Source: Mesocentrotus franciscanus (lineage: Eukaryota; Echinodermata; Echinoidea; Camarodonta; Strongylocentrotidae). From it: DNA of 64,000 nucleotides. The notes under the pieces are model-generated. The model saw only the letters and a program-made list of their open reading frames with translations. It had not been told where the DNA came from and made no database searches. Positions 43,138 through 55,085 of the stretch are shown in pieces; the first letter of the stretch is position 1, and the number at the start of each line of letters is the position of its first letter. A program made the position numbers and the translations under genes. Location: NCBI GenBank assembly GCA_037976565.1, contig CP137685.1, forward strand, positions 23,041,796 through 23,105,795. The letters are read 5' to 3'.

Positions 43138-43786
43138 TAGGAAGATGGACCACGTATTATCTGTATAAACCAAGTCTGCACTTTTCCTTATCCTCACCTG
43201 CTGTAGTTCTGGGAATGTCTAGTCATGGTTTGGATCTATTGAAAGACCTATCATCGTTATGACCTTTGACCTCAATGTCGTAGTGGGTCAAGTTCATTAC
43301 GGATTGTTAGTACGTGAGGCTTGGTGCGTAGTACCTCCAGCCCAGATCCCCAACTCGTTAACAGTCGGGTCTCCTGGTACCAACAGGTACCGAGTTAGCT
43401 TCTGAATGTTTTCAAAAGAATTCTGAAACTATTATATTTTTTTTCAAAATCTGTCAGAGTGTCAAACGTTTCAATCAGTGTAAATGCTTTTGAATCAAAA
43501 TAATGCTGGTATAATATTCAGGGGAAAGGAGGACTTTTGTTGTCTTGTAATATATATTCATCGGTGCATTATTATCTACATTGCGTACATGCAGTACTAT
43601 CCGAGGATTCTTAAATTTAAATAAAATCCCCATAGATGATAGCATGATGTCTTGTTACGCATATGATACGTACTATCTATATTATGCATTAGTCAAATTG
43701 TTTAATAATTTGAGGATAAGTGTTATTGTATGATTGGTTCACTGCGTGTACAAACGGATATGAAGAAACATTTTATTTCTATGATG
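43138..43786. other. unassigned sequence
   Basis: About 650 bp. Nothing recognised. Confidence 0.5.
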
Positions 43787-43790
43787 AGGC

Positions 43791-43827
<37 letters not shown>

Positions 43828-43832
43828 TGAGA
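43787..43832 (+). repeat. (GA)n microsatellite
   Basis: About 20 GA units with small interruptions. Confidence 0.95.
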
Positions 43833-44754
43833 GGGGGTCGCTCTGTGACACTTGTAATCAGAAACGTCAGACATGGTTTGCATGTAGTGTTGGACATTAT
43901 GCTCATGTTTTGTGCACTCTATCTAAGGTTTCGCGGGTTTCTACTAAAATTCTGTGAATAATGAATTGAGTTATAACCCTATGGGACTTACGACGTTGGA
44001 AATGGATCGTAGAGGAGACCAGAGGTGATGGGAGAGGAGATATTGACAAAGGTGAGGGAAAGAGAAAGACAGTAGAACAAATCGAGACTGGCCGGGGCAT
44101 GGAGAGAGACGTCTAGTCAAGAATATGAAGTCGATGAATATTCATTGAAAAATATAATCATGTTTTTTTTGTTTTTTTTAGGGAACGTAAAGAAAAGGTA
44201 CTGCAATATGAAGACCGATGGACTGCAGGGTTAGCAATGGCAAGACAATGACCATTATGGTTAAAATATCATTTGAAGTGCATTTGATAGAGAGACGATC
44301 GAAAAACATTTAAAAAACGACCATACTCCATAGTACAAAACAAACAAATTATGCGTAGAGAAAAAATAATAAATCCTAGTACGAGTATATAAATTCTGGA
44401 ATTCTAGAAATCTAAGGAGATTTAGAGGGCCACCGGCGTCAGATGTATGTCTTGAGAATAACCCTTGGACAGCCTTAAGCCTCTCATTTCTATTTGCCTA
44501 CGTCTACAGCAAACAAATTGCCTGTATAATTCATGATATTCATTTTTTCTTTCTCTCCTCCCATCCCTGTTTTGGATGTAATACAGTGATAGGCCTATGG
44601 CCATTTATTATACTTAGCGTTCACCTCGCATGATGACCTCTAGAGAGTGCACAGGCCCAACCTGGATATGGAATGCAGTGTGGAATTCGGGATTTATATT
44701 TATTCATAATTTATGGGAAAGTATGGCGATGAAATTGAGGGAAAACATGGAGAC
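43833..44754. other. unassigned sequence
   Basis: About 920 bp. Purine-biased around 43990-44110. No gene recognised. Confidence 0.5.
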
Positions 44755-44855
44755 AGAAAGAGAGAGAGAGAGAGGGGGAGAGGGGGAGAGGGGCGGGAGA
44801 GTTAGAGAGAGGATGAGAGAGAGAGACGGGGGGAGGGGAGGAGAGGAGAGACAGT
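44755..44855 (+). repeat. GA-rich purine tract
   Basis: Homopurine GA/GGGGA tract of 100 bp. Confidence 0.9.
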
Positions 44856-45356
44856 TGTCTCACGATTTCAGTCCTGTCAGATTTTTGATTTCGCATTTTA
44901 AAGTCCATCGAGTATAGGCCGACCAAATTGATATAGATGTATATCGGGTACAGAATTGATATACCCATCATTTTGAAACCCTCCTATTTGTAGATATTAG
45001 GTCCATCAATTATACCAAACGGCAGGATGTTCAATGTAGAAAATGAGTTTTCCAATCGGAAAGCTAGAGATTTCTTCCTAAAGAGTAGGATGAGACCTGA
45101 AACTTTGATGAATTCTGCTCATTTTGGAAAGTTTGCCATGATCGCAACTATTTTCGTAAGAAATCAACTCAAAGGCAATTCTAATACCATATTGTATGTC
45201 CCATAGAAAGTAGTTGCGACCATGCATTATTTACAAAATAAAAGTAATAAACCTATTCTATGAGATGTAAATAGAATTCAACGTAGGCCCACTGTTCTAT
45301 TTATTGTTGTATATAAGCTGTATTCATTAATTTTGCTTAATTTTTTCCGACTGTAT
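44856..45356. other. unassigned sequence
   Basis: About 500 bp. Nothing recognised. Confidence 0.5.
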
Positions 45357-45510
45357 AGTGATAATAATAATAATATTCGGCTTTTATATAGCGCGTAATA
45401 CATCAACGATGTGTCTAAGCGCTTTACAGATATATTATTACCCGCACACATTGTATGCACTTTCTCCACTCCCTGGGGAGCATTCCAGCCAGGCGTCACT
45501 TGCTCATCTA
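45357..45510 (-). mobile_element. SINE 3' half, minus strand
   Basis: Reverse complement reads 'ctccccagggagtggagaaa', 'gcatacaatgtgtgcgggta', 'ataatatatctgtaaagcgc', 'cgctatataaaagcc' then (TTA)n: the tail half of the full SINE at 20.78 kb. The tRNA-like head is missing. Confidence 0.85.
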
Positions 45511-48500
45511 ACGACGGTGGACACATCGTCATCGACATTAGTTTGTATAATGTTCATGTAATGTTCTGCCATCTTGAAGAGTCATGTTAGCGTGAGATGC
45601 AAAGAAGAACATCCGGGGACATTCACCCTTTGATCAACCTGGGGGATTATTAACATGACATCATCAAGTGAATTTGTGATTTACTGTCAAACTTTGAGCT
45701 ATGGCAATAAATTATTTATCGTGGAATAAAGTATGCACTCGTGATGTACTATGATATTGACATTTAGTGTGGCAATCTTATGGTAGCAGCCCAGCGGAAA
45801 AGGAAATAAGAGACTACGGGGAAAAAAGAGGAGGGAGGTGGATTATGAAGAAGAGTTCAGAACATAAGTACACCGCATGGGAATGTGATGGCGTTGTTTT
45901 TATGAATCATCATTTTGTTTAACTACCAATGTGTCATGCCTTATACACCTTAAATCACTTAAAGTGCCCATTGACACGACCACTGGGCAAATATTTCGGG
46001 GTATACTTTGATACCGGATCTATCCATGACATTTTACCTGAACTAGAAAATGTGATTCATAATTATGATTTATATGGCATACTTGATCACGGTAATTGCC
46101 TGTCACTGAACATGACGCAATGATTTTCTCAACGGTCCCATACATTGCATTTTATGTATTTTCCCCATCGCATCCTACTACACAGGATTCATGTAGGCGG
46201 AAGATTTAATCTTGCATGATAAAGTACAACCGTACCTTATGTATTTATCTTTACCCCAAGGCCTCAATTCCAGTAGAAGGGAAACCATTGTCATATTTTG
46301 AATGATACATTTTTGTAACTCGTCAGCGGATCACAAATATAGACAAATTTGATTATTTGCCTTCATCTCCTCAGGGAGATGATTTGGTAAGGCTCTACCT
46401 ATAATGCGAACATTGTGTTTGGTCGCCCGTCTTCCCTGCACATTTATTCCTTCCTTTTAAACGCCAGGTCATCTGTGATGTTTGCCCTTTACTCCTTGCT
46501 TTTCATCATCATGTTCGTGAAGGTTAACACATTAGTTGCCTTCCTCGCTCGGTCGGTCGGTCGCTCGCTCGTTGCCGCACGTGCACTTTTGCACAAAACA
46601 CAAAACAATAGGTACCAAGGATTGCTTCGTGTAACACATTAAATGGCTTTCCAAAATTACGCATTGTTTATCTTGATTATCTCCATGACAACCCTATTTT
46701 ACACTGGTGTAGATCAATCTTGCACTGGAAACAGTTAAATTATAACCATGAAACTTTTTTTTGTATATCTATCCAATGTTGCACAAGGGGGTTATTTGTG
46801 TCGCAAATAAAACGATAGGAGAGGTTAACAGAAAGTCTCACATATTTGAAATACCTAGCGTGTTCATGTCACATCCAATGCTTCAATTACTTATCACTTA
46901 TGATGACATAATATGTATCGTTTTGCTGCTTTTCATTGTAATGTAATTTCTTCATACTTTCCTATAACTTAAAATCCATCAATTTCTGGTTCCTTGAATG
47001 TAGGTTTGTAGTTTCGTGTATGTCCCTGATTTATCACGTCAGAGCATTAAATGTTAACACTTTGTAGTGACCTACTATTTATCCATTATAAAATACATTT
47101 CTCGTCATTTTAGCACAATCCAAAATGGCTACCCCGCCACGTTCTTAATTTTTTGGATTGGACACTTAACCCAGTTCCAACCAGTTTGTTAATGTTCTGT
47201 AATTTCCCATTTACACACCGTCTAGCTAGTGTGATGTTTTATTCATGTTCAATGTTACCTTCTCCAATCATGTTATTACTAAAAAAGCGTTCCACGATCG
47301 CGTTCCAATCACTCCTCGTTTTCGTGCGACACTTCGCTTACACCATTACTTTCTGTATATGGCATCTTTATTACTCGTTGACTTAGACCTAGCTTATTTG
47401 TAGTGTAATTGCATTCAATATCGCATTTACACACATTTTCATACTTTACATTTATAGCGTTGTCAATAAATCGGTAACATTTCAATTAGCCTAGTTAGAG
47501 AACATACATAACATAGTTCCTAAACCTTCTATCTATTTGACGTGGATTGGCGGAAGTAGTTCTCGAAATAGTACTTATTTTGTAGTTGTTCGTCATGATT
47601 ATCTCACGTATGAAATAGTACCCTAAACATAATACTTTGACACGGTACCATTTCTTTCGCTAAGTCTTTAAATAACTTTAATTTTAAATCAAGATTTTTC
47701 GAAGGAGGGCGGTGTGTTTAAAGGGAAAACCAGATTTATCCGGCCAGACAGATAACTCCGCCATAGGTTGTCCTTGTATAGCGCTCAAATCTGATGGAAG
47801 GAATCCTGATTGGGTTGTCTTAGACCAGCGAGATTTAACCAAGAAAAGCACATTTACACCGAAAACTAGTACAGGACTTTGTCCAACAATGTGCTAAATT
47901 GCACGGTAAACAGTAAGGCTGGAGTACAGGGTATTAGTTTTAACCTGAAACATTAAGACATTGCCGACAATTTTGTATTTTAATCGTCCGTATGTCCTCT
48001 GATCAGGGATGTCGCCCAACCATTTTGAATTGGAAGGGGCTTGTTGGGCCGAGAATGTAGCTGATTTTTTTTCTCTCCAAGAAGCCCCCCCCCTCATATC
48101 TTTCAAATATGCGTAGAATAAAATATGGGGTGTCACACCCCACATTCCCTTCTCGTGACGCCCCTGCTTCTAAGATGTGTCCCTCCCTAGTACCGGCCAT
48201 CTTCAAAGACTGGGCGGTCGACCGTTTTTCATAAAACGTTATCATGTTTATTATAGTCTGCATGCAGAGCTGTGACTTCGGGTTTTCATTTTAATGGAGC
48301 CGAATCTGAACTAGATGTGTGCCTTGTCTTGGGAATGGTGCTATCAGAGTCAGTAATGAGAAATTGAACTGACAAGATTTTGTTTACAACTTAATGACAG
48401 GTACTTGATACACAGGCAGACACGAGCTAGCTATTAAGCCTACTTCACATTCTCATCTTTTTTTAATGAATTCTTTGACGGTAAGAATAGTGTGAAAGAT

Positions 48501-48569
48501 CCACCTTTTAACACTCGACGCCTCTCTTGAACACAGTTATTCGATACTATTATTAAAAACTAATACGGA
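45511..48569. other. 3 kb without recognised repeats or genes
   Basis: This is the longest quiet stretch of the window. Open frames (45929-46123, 46415-46642, 46761-46946, 47153-47386, 47712-47897, 48003-48263) have no domain I recognise and no consistent splice pairing. The first has protein-like composition. A slightly GC-richer block lies at 46540-46600 (ggtcggtcggtcgctcgctc). If there is single-copy genic sequence here it is most likely intron or intergenic. Confidence 0.45.
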
Positions 48570-48600
48570 CAGACAGGGAGAGAGAGAGAGAGAGAGAGAT
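48570..48600 (+). repeat. (GA)n microsatellite
   Basis: About 13 GA units. Confidence 0.95.
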
Positions 48601-49104
48601 GTGAATAATGAAAACAAAATAAAGAAGTGTAACAATTAGTTATATAAGCGAAATAATACATAAGTGGGGAGAATGTAGAAATATGATATTACCTGAATGC
48701 TCATTAATTTTGTTTACGCCTAGGCCCAAGGGTACACTTTGGATGAATTTTGTATTTTGTTCTTTTTAAAATCATAAATAATTCTTTACCTGAGGAAGAT
48801 GTGGTATAAAAAATAATAGCAATATAAACAGCATAAATGAAGGAAGGATTATATTGCAGCGCAGAGATAAGAAAGGATATGTATCTGGAGATTTTTAATC
48901 TGCCCTGAATTAGGATAAAAGCTTTCGCCCCCACTCATACTGTATTTTCAACGTTCCTTTCGATACAAGATAAAGAGAAATTAAGATATATAACGCCTTA
49001 TTTAGATGTACTTAGAGTACAACATATTTTGCGTTTTTCGTTTTGTAAAATACGCACGCGTCGCTAGCTTCTCCATTTTGGGCACAGTCATAGTGCTTGA
49101 AATC
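48601..49104. other. unassigned sequence
   Basis: About 500 bp. Nothing recognised. Confidence 0.5.
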
Positions 49105-49495
49105 TTAAAGAGAAGGTTGAGTTCTGGGAAGAGGTGAACAAAAATTGTGAGCATTATCTTTGTTATTATGCAAGTGTGGAAGAACATCAGATAAAAAATG
49201 TTCCCTGAAAAGGATGGCTCTTCAAATGCCTTAATATTCTAAAAATGGTATGTAACAGCATAAAAATCGGGACGGATTTTTATGCCACATGTTCGTGTAG
49301 TCCCATATACATCTTTCTGTGTACAGTGCTTGTAACTTTACCAAGACTGGGCCGAATTTCTTATCATTTTGATGATTCCAGAACCTTGCAGTACACACCG
49401 ATACTTATATGCTAGATGATCAACCTTTTCTGATCGATTCCACCTCTTTTCTTTCACAATGCAATCGCATGACCAGAACTCAACTTTATCTTTAA
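49105..49495 (+). mobile_element. Family D element (intact copy)
   Basis: TTAA at both ends (49105-49108, 49492-49495). Starts ttaaagagaaggttgagttc and ends gaactcaactttatctttaa. All internal landmarks are present; this is the cleanest member of the family. Confidence 0.9.
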
Positions 49496-49847
49496 TGTCA
49501 CATGCGACATACGTGCCGTACTCGGTAAGTTAACCGGGCATGGTCGGTAGATTGAAGCAAGCGCATACCTACATTTTCATTTGGCTGTCAGCACATGACA
49601 TGAATAATTCAATTGTTTTTGTAGCAAAGCAGCGAGCGACATGGGAACGCCTGTCAATTATGAAGGGAAGTGAAACCGAGATGAAACGAACAGATGGGTT
49701 TCTAAGGACACATTATATAGAAAGGATATCATGTTCAGTGAAAAGTATTATGATATTGGAACCATTCTGATCGTAGTAAACATAGACGGGTAGGAGTGGT
49801 GCGGTGAATGGAGTTGAATGGGTAGCATTTAGTCGGAGGAGTATAGT
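49496..49847. other. unassigned sequence
   Basis: About 350 bp. Nothing recognised. Confidence 0.5.
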
Positions 49848-50165
49848 AGATGGAGTAGTAGGGAGGAGAAGGAGGAGGGAGGGGTGGAGGAAAAGGAGGG
49901 GGAGGATAAGGAGGGAGGTGGGAAGGGGAGGGGACGATAAAGAGAAGCGGAGAAGGAGGAGGAGGGGATAGAAGGAGTAGGAGTAGTACCAATAATACTA
50001 CTCTGTAAATGGTAGTATTAGAAGTATTACTACGATAATAAGTAGTTGTAGTAGTAATACTTGTAGTAGTAGTAGTGGTGGTAGTATTAATAGCAGTATT
50101 AGTAGTAGTAGAAGTAGTAGTATGGTAGTAAATAGTAGTAGTCAAAGTAAGGAGGAGGAGGATGA
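49848..50165 (+). repeat. Purine/GTA-rich repeat tract
   Basis: (GGA)n-rich, nearly pure purine sequence to about 49990, then interrupted GTA/AGT triplets to 50165. The Pro/Thr-rich 152-codon minus frame is an artefact. Confidence 0.85.
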
Positions 50166-50336
50166 GTGGTAGTACTACAAGCTTGTGCAGCATATTAATA
50201 CAGACAAAAAATGCACGTGTAACCCCTTCCCCCTTAAAAAACGCACATATTTAGCTTCCACGGGTAAGCAAGCAAGTCGTACGTAGTCAACACATCATCC
50301 AAGGACAGGTTGTTTGATCTTGCTAGAAATAATGCG

Positions 50337-50857
50337 TTAAAGATACTATGTCCCTTTTGCAGCCAACATCAAATTCTGTAGAACTTTGCAGGAATTATCT
50401 GTGAAATTTAAACATTAGCAGTGTCCTAGTATTCAAATTATGCAAGGAAACCCGTTTACCTTCTAGACTTCACTGTCAGACACTATTGAGTGACTAGCTG
50501 ACTGACATCTTTTATCTTTGGTAATAACATACATAAAATGAGTTGTAACAGGTACCGATGAGCATTTGTCTACATCAATAACCCACTACTTGTTATGGCC
50601 AAAATTAAACTGATTGAATCTTTGTGCAGCACAAAACGTACGATCGTTCGGTAAAAGGGTCTGAAAATCAAACTATTACTTAGGTGATTGCAATCACTTA
50701 AGTCGATTCGACAACTAATGGTCGTTATTTTCCCACTAAAAGCCATTTTCAAGCCCTTTCGTTTTGAGGGAAGGTCTAAATTAGTATTGTCTTTCAAATG
50801 CCGTTGGTATTTAATCTTTTCATTTTTTTGGCCTGCAAATGGGACATAGTACCTTTA
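50337..50857 (-). mobile_element. Family E element (uninterrupted copy)
   Basis: Left ttaaagatactatgtccctt and inverse right end gcaaatgggacatagtacct. It is the reverse-orientation counterpart of 24993-25976 and shows the family at 521 bp without an insertion. TTAA is intact on the left and mutated (ttag) on the right. Confidence 0.9.
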
Positions 50858-51714
50858 GCCTAAAGCCCCAATCAAGGATTTGCAAGCCCTCATAAACTGA
50901 TCTAAAATTTATCCGTAGCAGCAACATGAGTTTATGAAAGCGTGTGCAAAATTCGAGATCAAAAGGCTCTGTGGTTTTCTCTCTATGTTAAGTGAGATTT
51001 GAACCCTCATTTTTTACACAATAAATGGGGTGACTAAAATTTTGCCAGTTGCAAAATTCAAATTTGAAATAGAAAAATGACTGTTATTTTGCTAACAATG
51101 AATATGATGCCACCATAGTTTTAGGGTAAAGTTTTCAACTATGATTTTTTTACAACATTTTTTGGTCCTTTTACAAATTTTGAGATTTTCACCGTGCAAA
51201 TTCCTGCAGCGCCCTTTAAGAAAATATCTTAGAGCCGATATGAAGTCAGCCCTTTTCTTTTAACTCCATCGATTTTCAGAAGAGGCGCAGTGCAAGAATG
51301 GAATGATTTTAACAGATTAGAATTCTGTCTAGGGATGTGGATACCAAATGTCTTACCCTCATCTAACTTGATGTAATGCTGTATGCAGAGAATTTCCGAG
51401 CAATGTATGGATTTAAATAACTGGGACATTGAGCGTATGGAATGAATATTTGATATAAACTCCTACGCGTGGAGACGTGGAATGTATGAGAATACTTCGA
51501 GAAGGTTAAGATTGTAGACCTAAAATCGCATTGTACAAGTTAACATATCAAGAGAGGAAAGAACATTTTATATTGGGGCAAAGGCAGAGTATAAATGTAC
51601 ACAAAGTCTGAATATTAGAACATCTCATACCAAATAGATTTGCTATTTAAAAACGAATGGATAATAATCATCCAGATCATCAAGAACATGAAAAACTGTT
51701 ATTATAATTATAGT
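50858..51714. other. unassigned sequence
   Basis: About 860 bp. Nothing recognised. Confidence 0.5.
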
Positions 51715-51956
51715 AATATATATTTTTTTTATTAAAAAACCCAGGGAGAGTCATCAGCATCATTGCTGTTCTTCCTAAGGATTCTACAATTATTATTACC
51801 CCAGCAGTTGCCAGGTACCCATTTACACCTGGTTCGAGAGTGGCAAATGTGGATGAATGTCTTGTCAAAGACAGTTAGTGTCGGGCTAGGACTTGAACCC
51901 TCAACCCTTGGATTGAGAGTCAGGTGAATGAACCACTACACCACGACACCTCCACA
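51715..51956 (-). mobile_element. tRNA-derived SINE, minus strand, full length
   Basis: Minus strand: head 'ggtgtcgtggtgtagtggtt', 'gggttcaagtcc' B-box, 'tttgacaagacattcatcca', 'tttgccactctcg', then tail 'tggggtaataataattgtag', 'aggaagaacagcaatgatgc', 'ctctccctgggtttt' as in the 31.4 kb copy. Confidence 0.9.
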
Positions 51957-53157
51957 TAATGGAGTAGAAGCTGAATGAGTATATATTATATACTCGACAC
52001 ATTCACCGATCAGTGTTAGATGTGAAATAACCAACCTATTCGTAATATTATCCCGCGGGAAGAATCCATTTTCGATCATAGGTTCTGCTTTTGGATACGT
52101 TTTTAAGTCTAAACTTGGATGGGTTTCTTTCTCCCAAAGGATATTTAGAATATTTTTCTTCTTCATAATTTCTAAAGTTAAACACCGGGGTGTGGTATAC
52201 TAGTCGTATGGAATGCTGTATAAACTGCAGTTTCGGTTAATAATGGGTCTAGAAGATGTAGACTAGGTATAGGTCGTTGTACTAGAAAGCTCTTTGAATG
52301 ACTTAATTTACAGATATCCTAAGAATTCAACGAATCACAGATAACGGACAGGTGCATTGTGTCAGTCATTTCTAAAGCAAGCCAGTATATGTCTCTATAA
52401 ATTGATTTAACCTACTTCACTGAGTAGTCATAGAAGCTAGATTCACTAGTAAATATTTCTATCTCCATTTGTAAATATGAGTGCATTGATGTAGCATTGT
52501 CCATATTTACTTTTCTCTCATGTGCTAATATTTGGACGGTTTAAAAAGACAGACGTGTATGTTGACTAACATGTTCCTGTAGACAGAGTGCGACACTTTT
52601 GTGGTATGCATGGGTGTTTTGAAAAGACAGCTGTTTCTTGCTGATATAAGTATTATATTAGGTGGAAAAGGAGTTTGTCGTCAGTCCGTCCGTCTGTACT
52701 GCACCCCCGTCATCACGTGAATATGTACAGGCACGCAACACCATGGACATATTTACTGACTGATTTTGCGTGTATAATATCAAATTAAAAGATGATAATC
52801 CCTTTTCATCCCAATTTTCATAAAGTTGTATCAGTTATAATAGAACTTTTTTGTTTCTTGTATACATGCTGAAATGTGTTAATGGGAACACGATCGCAAC
52901 TTTTTACGAGAAATCAACTCAATGGCATACCCCCTTTGGTACATCCCACGCATGCATGGAAATCATGTTCGGATTACGTAATACCTTATTTTCACTTTCG
53001 CACATTTCAATTGGTGACTCACAACTCACAAGGGTGTTGAAATTGCCTTGAGTTAATAATTGTAATCAAAAGTTTTCCTCAGATTCTTCAATCACGCTTT
53101 TTATCTGACTTGCTCCTTCAGTATAGATATAGATAGAAATATATCTTATTTGTATCA
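51957..53157. other. unassigned sequence
   Basis: About 1.2 kb. Nothing recognised; the frame at 52851-53051 has no known domain. Confidence 0.5.
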
Positions 53158-53175
53158 GGCCAAATAACAAAAAAG

Positions 53176-53499
53176 AAGTGTTTCTCGTCCCCGCCCGCCT
53201 CCTATTTTTTCCTTTTTACTTTTCAGAAAAAAAGCCCCCAAAAAAAAAGCAAAAATAAATAAATAAAAGGCCTGTTATATACATTTTGTTTAAATAGCTT
53301 CTTAAGCGTTGCGAATCATTTGTTTTGACTACATTGCATTAGTATACTCACACAGCACAATATATGTGAATAAATAGGCTTGACCAGCTATAATTAGCAT
53401 GGCAGCCATCTTGGAAAAAAATGCAAAAAAATTGCAAAATAGTAAATAGTAATGCCTAGCCTCCTCCTTTTTTTTTAAAGTCCGGACGAGAAACACATT
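53176..53499 (+). mobile_element. Family I MITE (copy 2)
   Basis: TIR aagtgtttctcgtcc / ggacgagaaacaca. The interior is parallel to 34809-35164, and even the 18 bp to the left (ccaaataacaaaa) are similar, so the family boundary may lie slightly further out. Confidence 0.85.
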
Positions 53500-54389
53500 A
53501 TTTTTGTTTTAGTCTGTTTAGTTTACAGTGGAATAGATCCGAAATTATTGCTTATTTTGTGTTACTATACTGTTAGATTTAAAGTAAGTATTTTTTTACG
53601 GATTCATTTCTTTCTTAATTACAACATGTCAACAAGTAAATCAATGTTTATATTCACGTTAAGGGTAGAAAGAATAACCCACATTTCTACAAGACGTCGC
53701 GTTGCCGAGTAATGTTTTCTCTCAGTCACTAAATTTTGTCGCTCTGATGTACATTGAAATGGCACTCATTTAAAAGGTTAGACACCTTGTCCTTTTGTAC
53801 AAAGGTACTAAGGGAGAGATAGGGGGATGAGGAGGTGTCGGGGGTGTTCAGATGTTTTCTCCTTCCCGATTAATAATAGAAGAACTAGCCAAAGGGCGTG
53901 TTGCAAAGCTTTGAAGAAGCGTCTTTCGATTATTACTTTTCAACTTGAAATGAAGCCGGTCTAAAGACTGTTATTTGTTTTCCACACTTTAAAGGTTAAA
54001 GGCAAGTCTTTGAAAGTGTGATTAGAAGCATGAACAGCGATCCCTTCATTGTCTTACCGATGCATACAAATAAAAAGATGACTAGCTGCGACATACGCTG
54101 TATGCATTTCCATGTTACATGAGTATACATTTCCATTTCGGTAATTCATATTGAGCGTGCAAAGGTAATGATAGAGAAGGGCTCTACAGCCTGAATAAGA
54201 GTTTGATATTCGGATATACTTGTGACCTTGGCGTAACAAATACAGTTATATTTGATAACAAATGTACAATCAATACACATGACGTTATATTATACTTTAT
54301 GTACCTTTAGCGCTGTTATGACTATTAAATTACATTAAATTACTTTGTTGTATTTAAAAGAAAAGAACTCTCGTACATACACTTGCGCG
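53500..54389. other. unassigned sequence
   Basis: About 890 bp. Nothing recognised. Confidence 0.5.
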
Positions 54390-54520
54390 CCCTCACACAC
54401 GCACACGCGCACACACACACACTCTCTCTCTCTCCCCTCCCTCTCCCTCTCTCTCCCTCACTTTTTTCTCTCTCTCTATCTCTTTCACTAACATTCTCAC
54501 TCTCCTTTTCTCTTTTTTAT
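54390..54520 (+). repeat. (CA)n/(CT)n microsatellite region
   Basis: CA repeats with CG variants followed by interrupted CT repeats. Confidence 0.9.
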
Positions 54521-54639
54521 CAACGTTATATGTTTTTTGGGGTGTGTCTTTGATGGGGGTGGGGGGACATCGTGGAAAAATGCGAACAATATGTGTAGAT
54601 ATGCGTTGTGTATTTTGTTATTGTCTGGTTCCCTCGGTG

Positions 54640-54644
<5 letters not shown>

Positions 54645-54677
<33 letters not shown>
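54645..54677 (+). repeat. (CT)n microsatellite
   Basis: About 15 CT units. Confidence 0.95.
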
Positions 54678-54839
54678 GCCTCTTTCCCTTTATCGCCCTA
54701 ACATTCTCTCTGCCATTCATCATTATCCTGTCCTAATTTGTGAGGAAAATGGAGATGCACTTCTTAAGGTTTCGGTCAACATACACCGGACGTCAGCTAG
54801 GTACAAGATCAAATACGCACAGTAGTGAGATGGCAGCTG

Positions 54840-55085
54840 ACCACCCCCATGTCTACCGAGGCACATAGTTTGCAGGCACAAACCCTAGTCAGTCATTGTG
54901 CATTACAAAGTGTCCGTACCGTGAGACTATGCCGACTGAACGGTCTAGTGCACCTGATAGACTCTGTACTAAAGCTGCCCCTCACACAACCGGAGACTAG
55001 CAGAGCTAGGCTCTGCTCAACACTTAAAGTTTATGGAATTGTGTTGAAGTGTCAAATTAGAGTCTGTTTATGCAGACTAACATAA
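54840..55085 (-). repeat. Dispersed repeat H (copy 3, minus)
   Basis: Reverse complement contains 'gcctagctctgctagtctcc', 'cagctttagtacagagtct', 'catagtctcacgg', 'agggtttgtgcctgcaaact' and the 'gcataaacagactctaattt' end, matching 24.72 kb along its length. The 86-codon plus frame here is repeat. Confidence 0.7.

Noticed and set aside
45929..46123. 64-codon plus frame with protein-like composition
   Set aside because: No domain recognised, and weak splice and start context.
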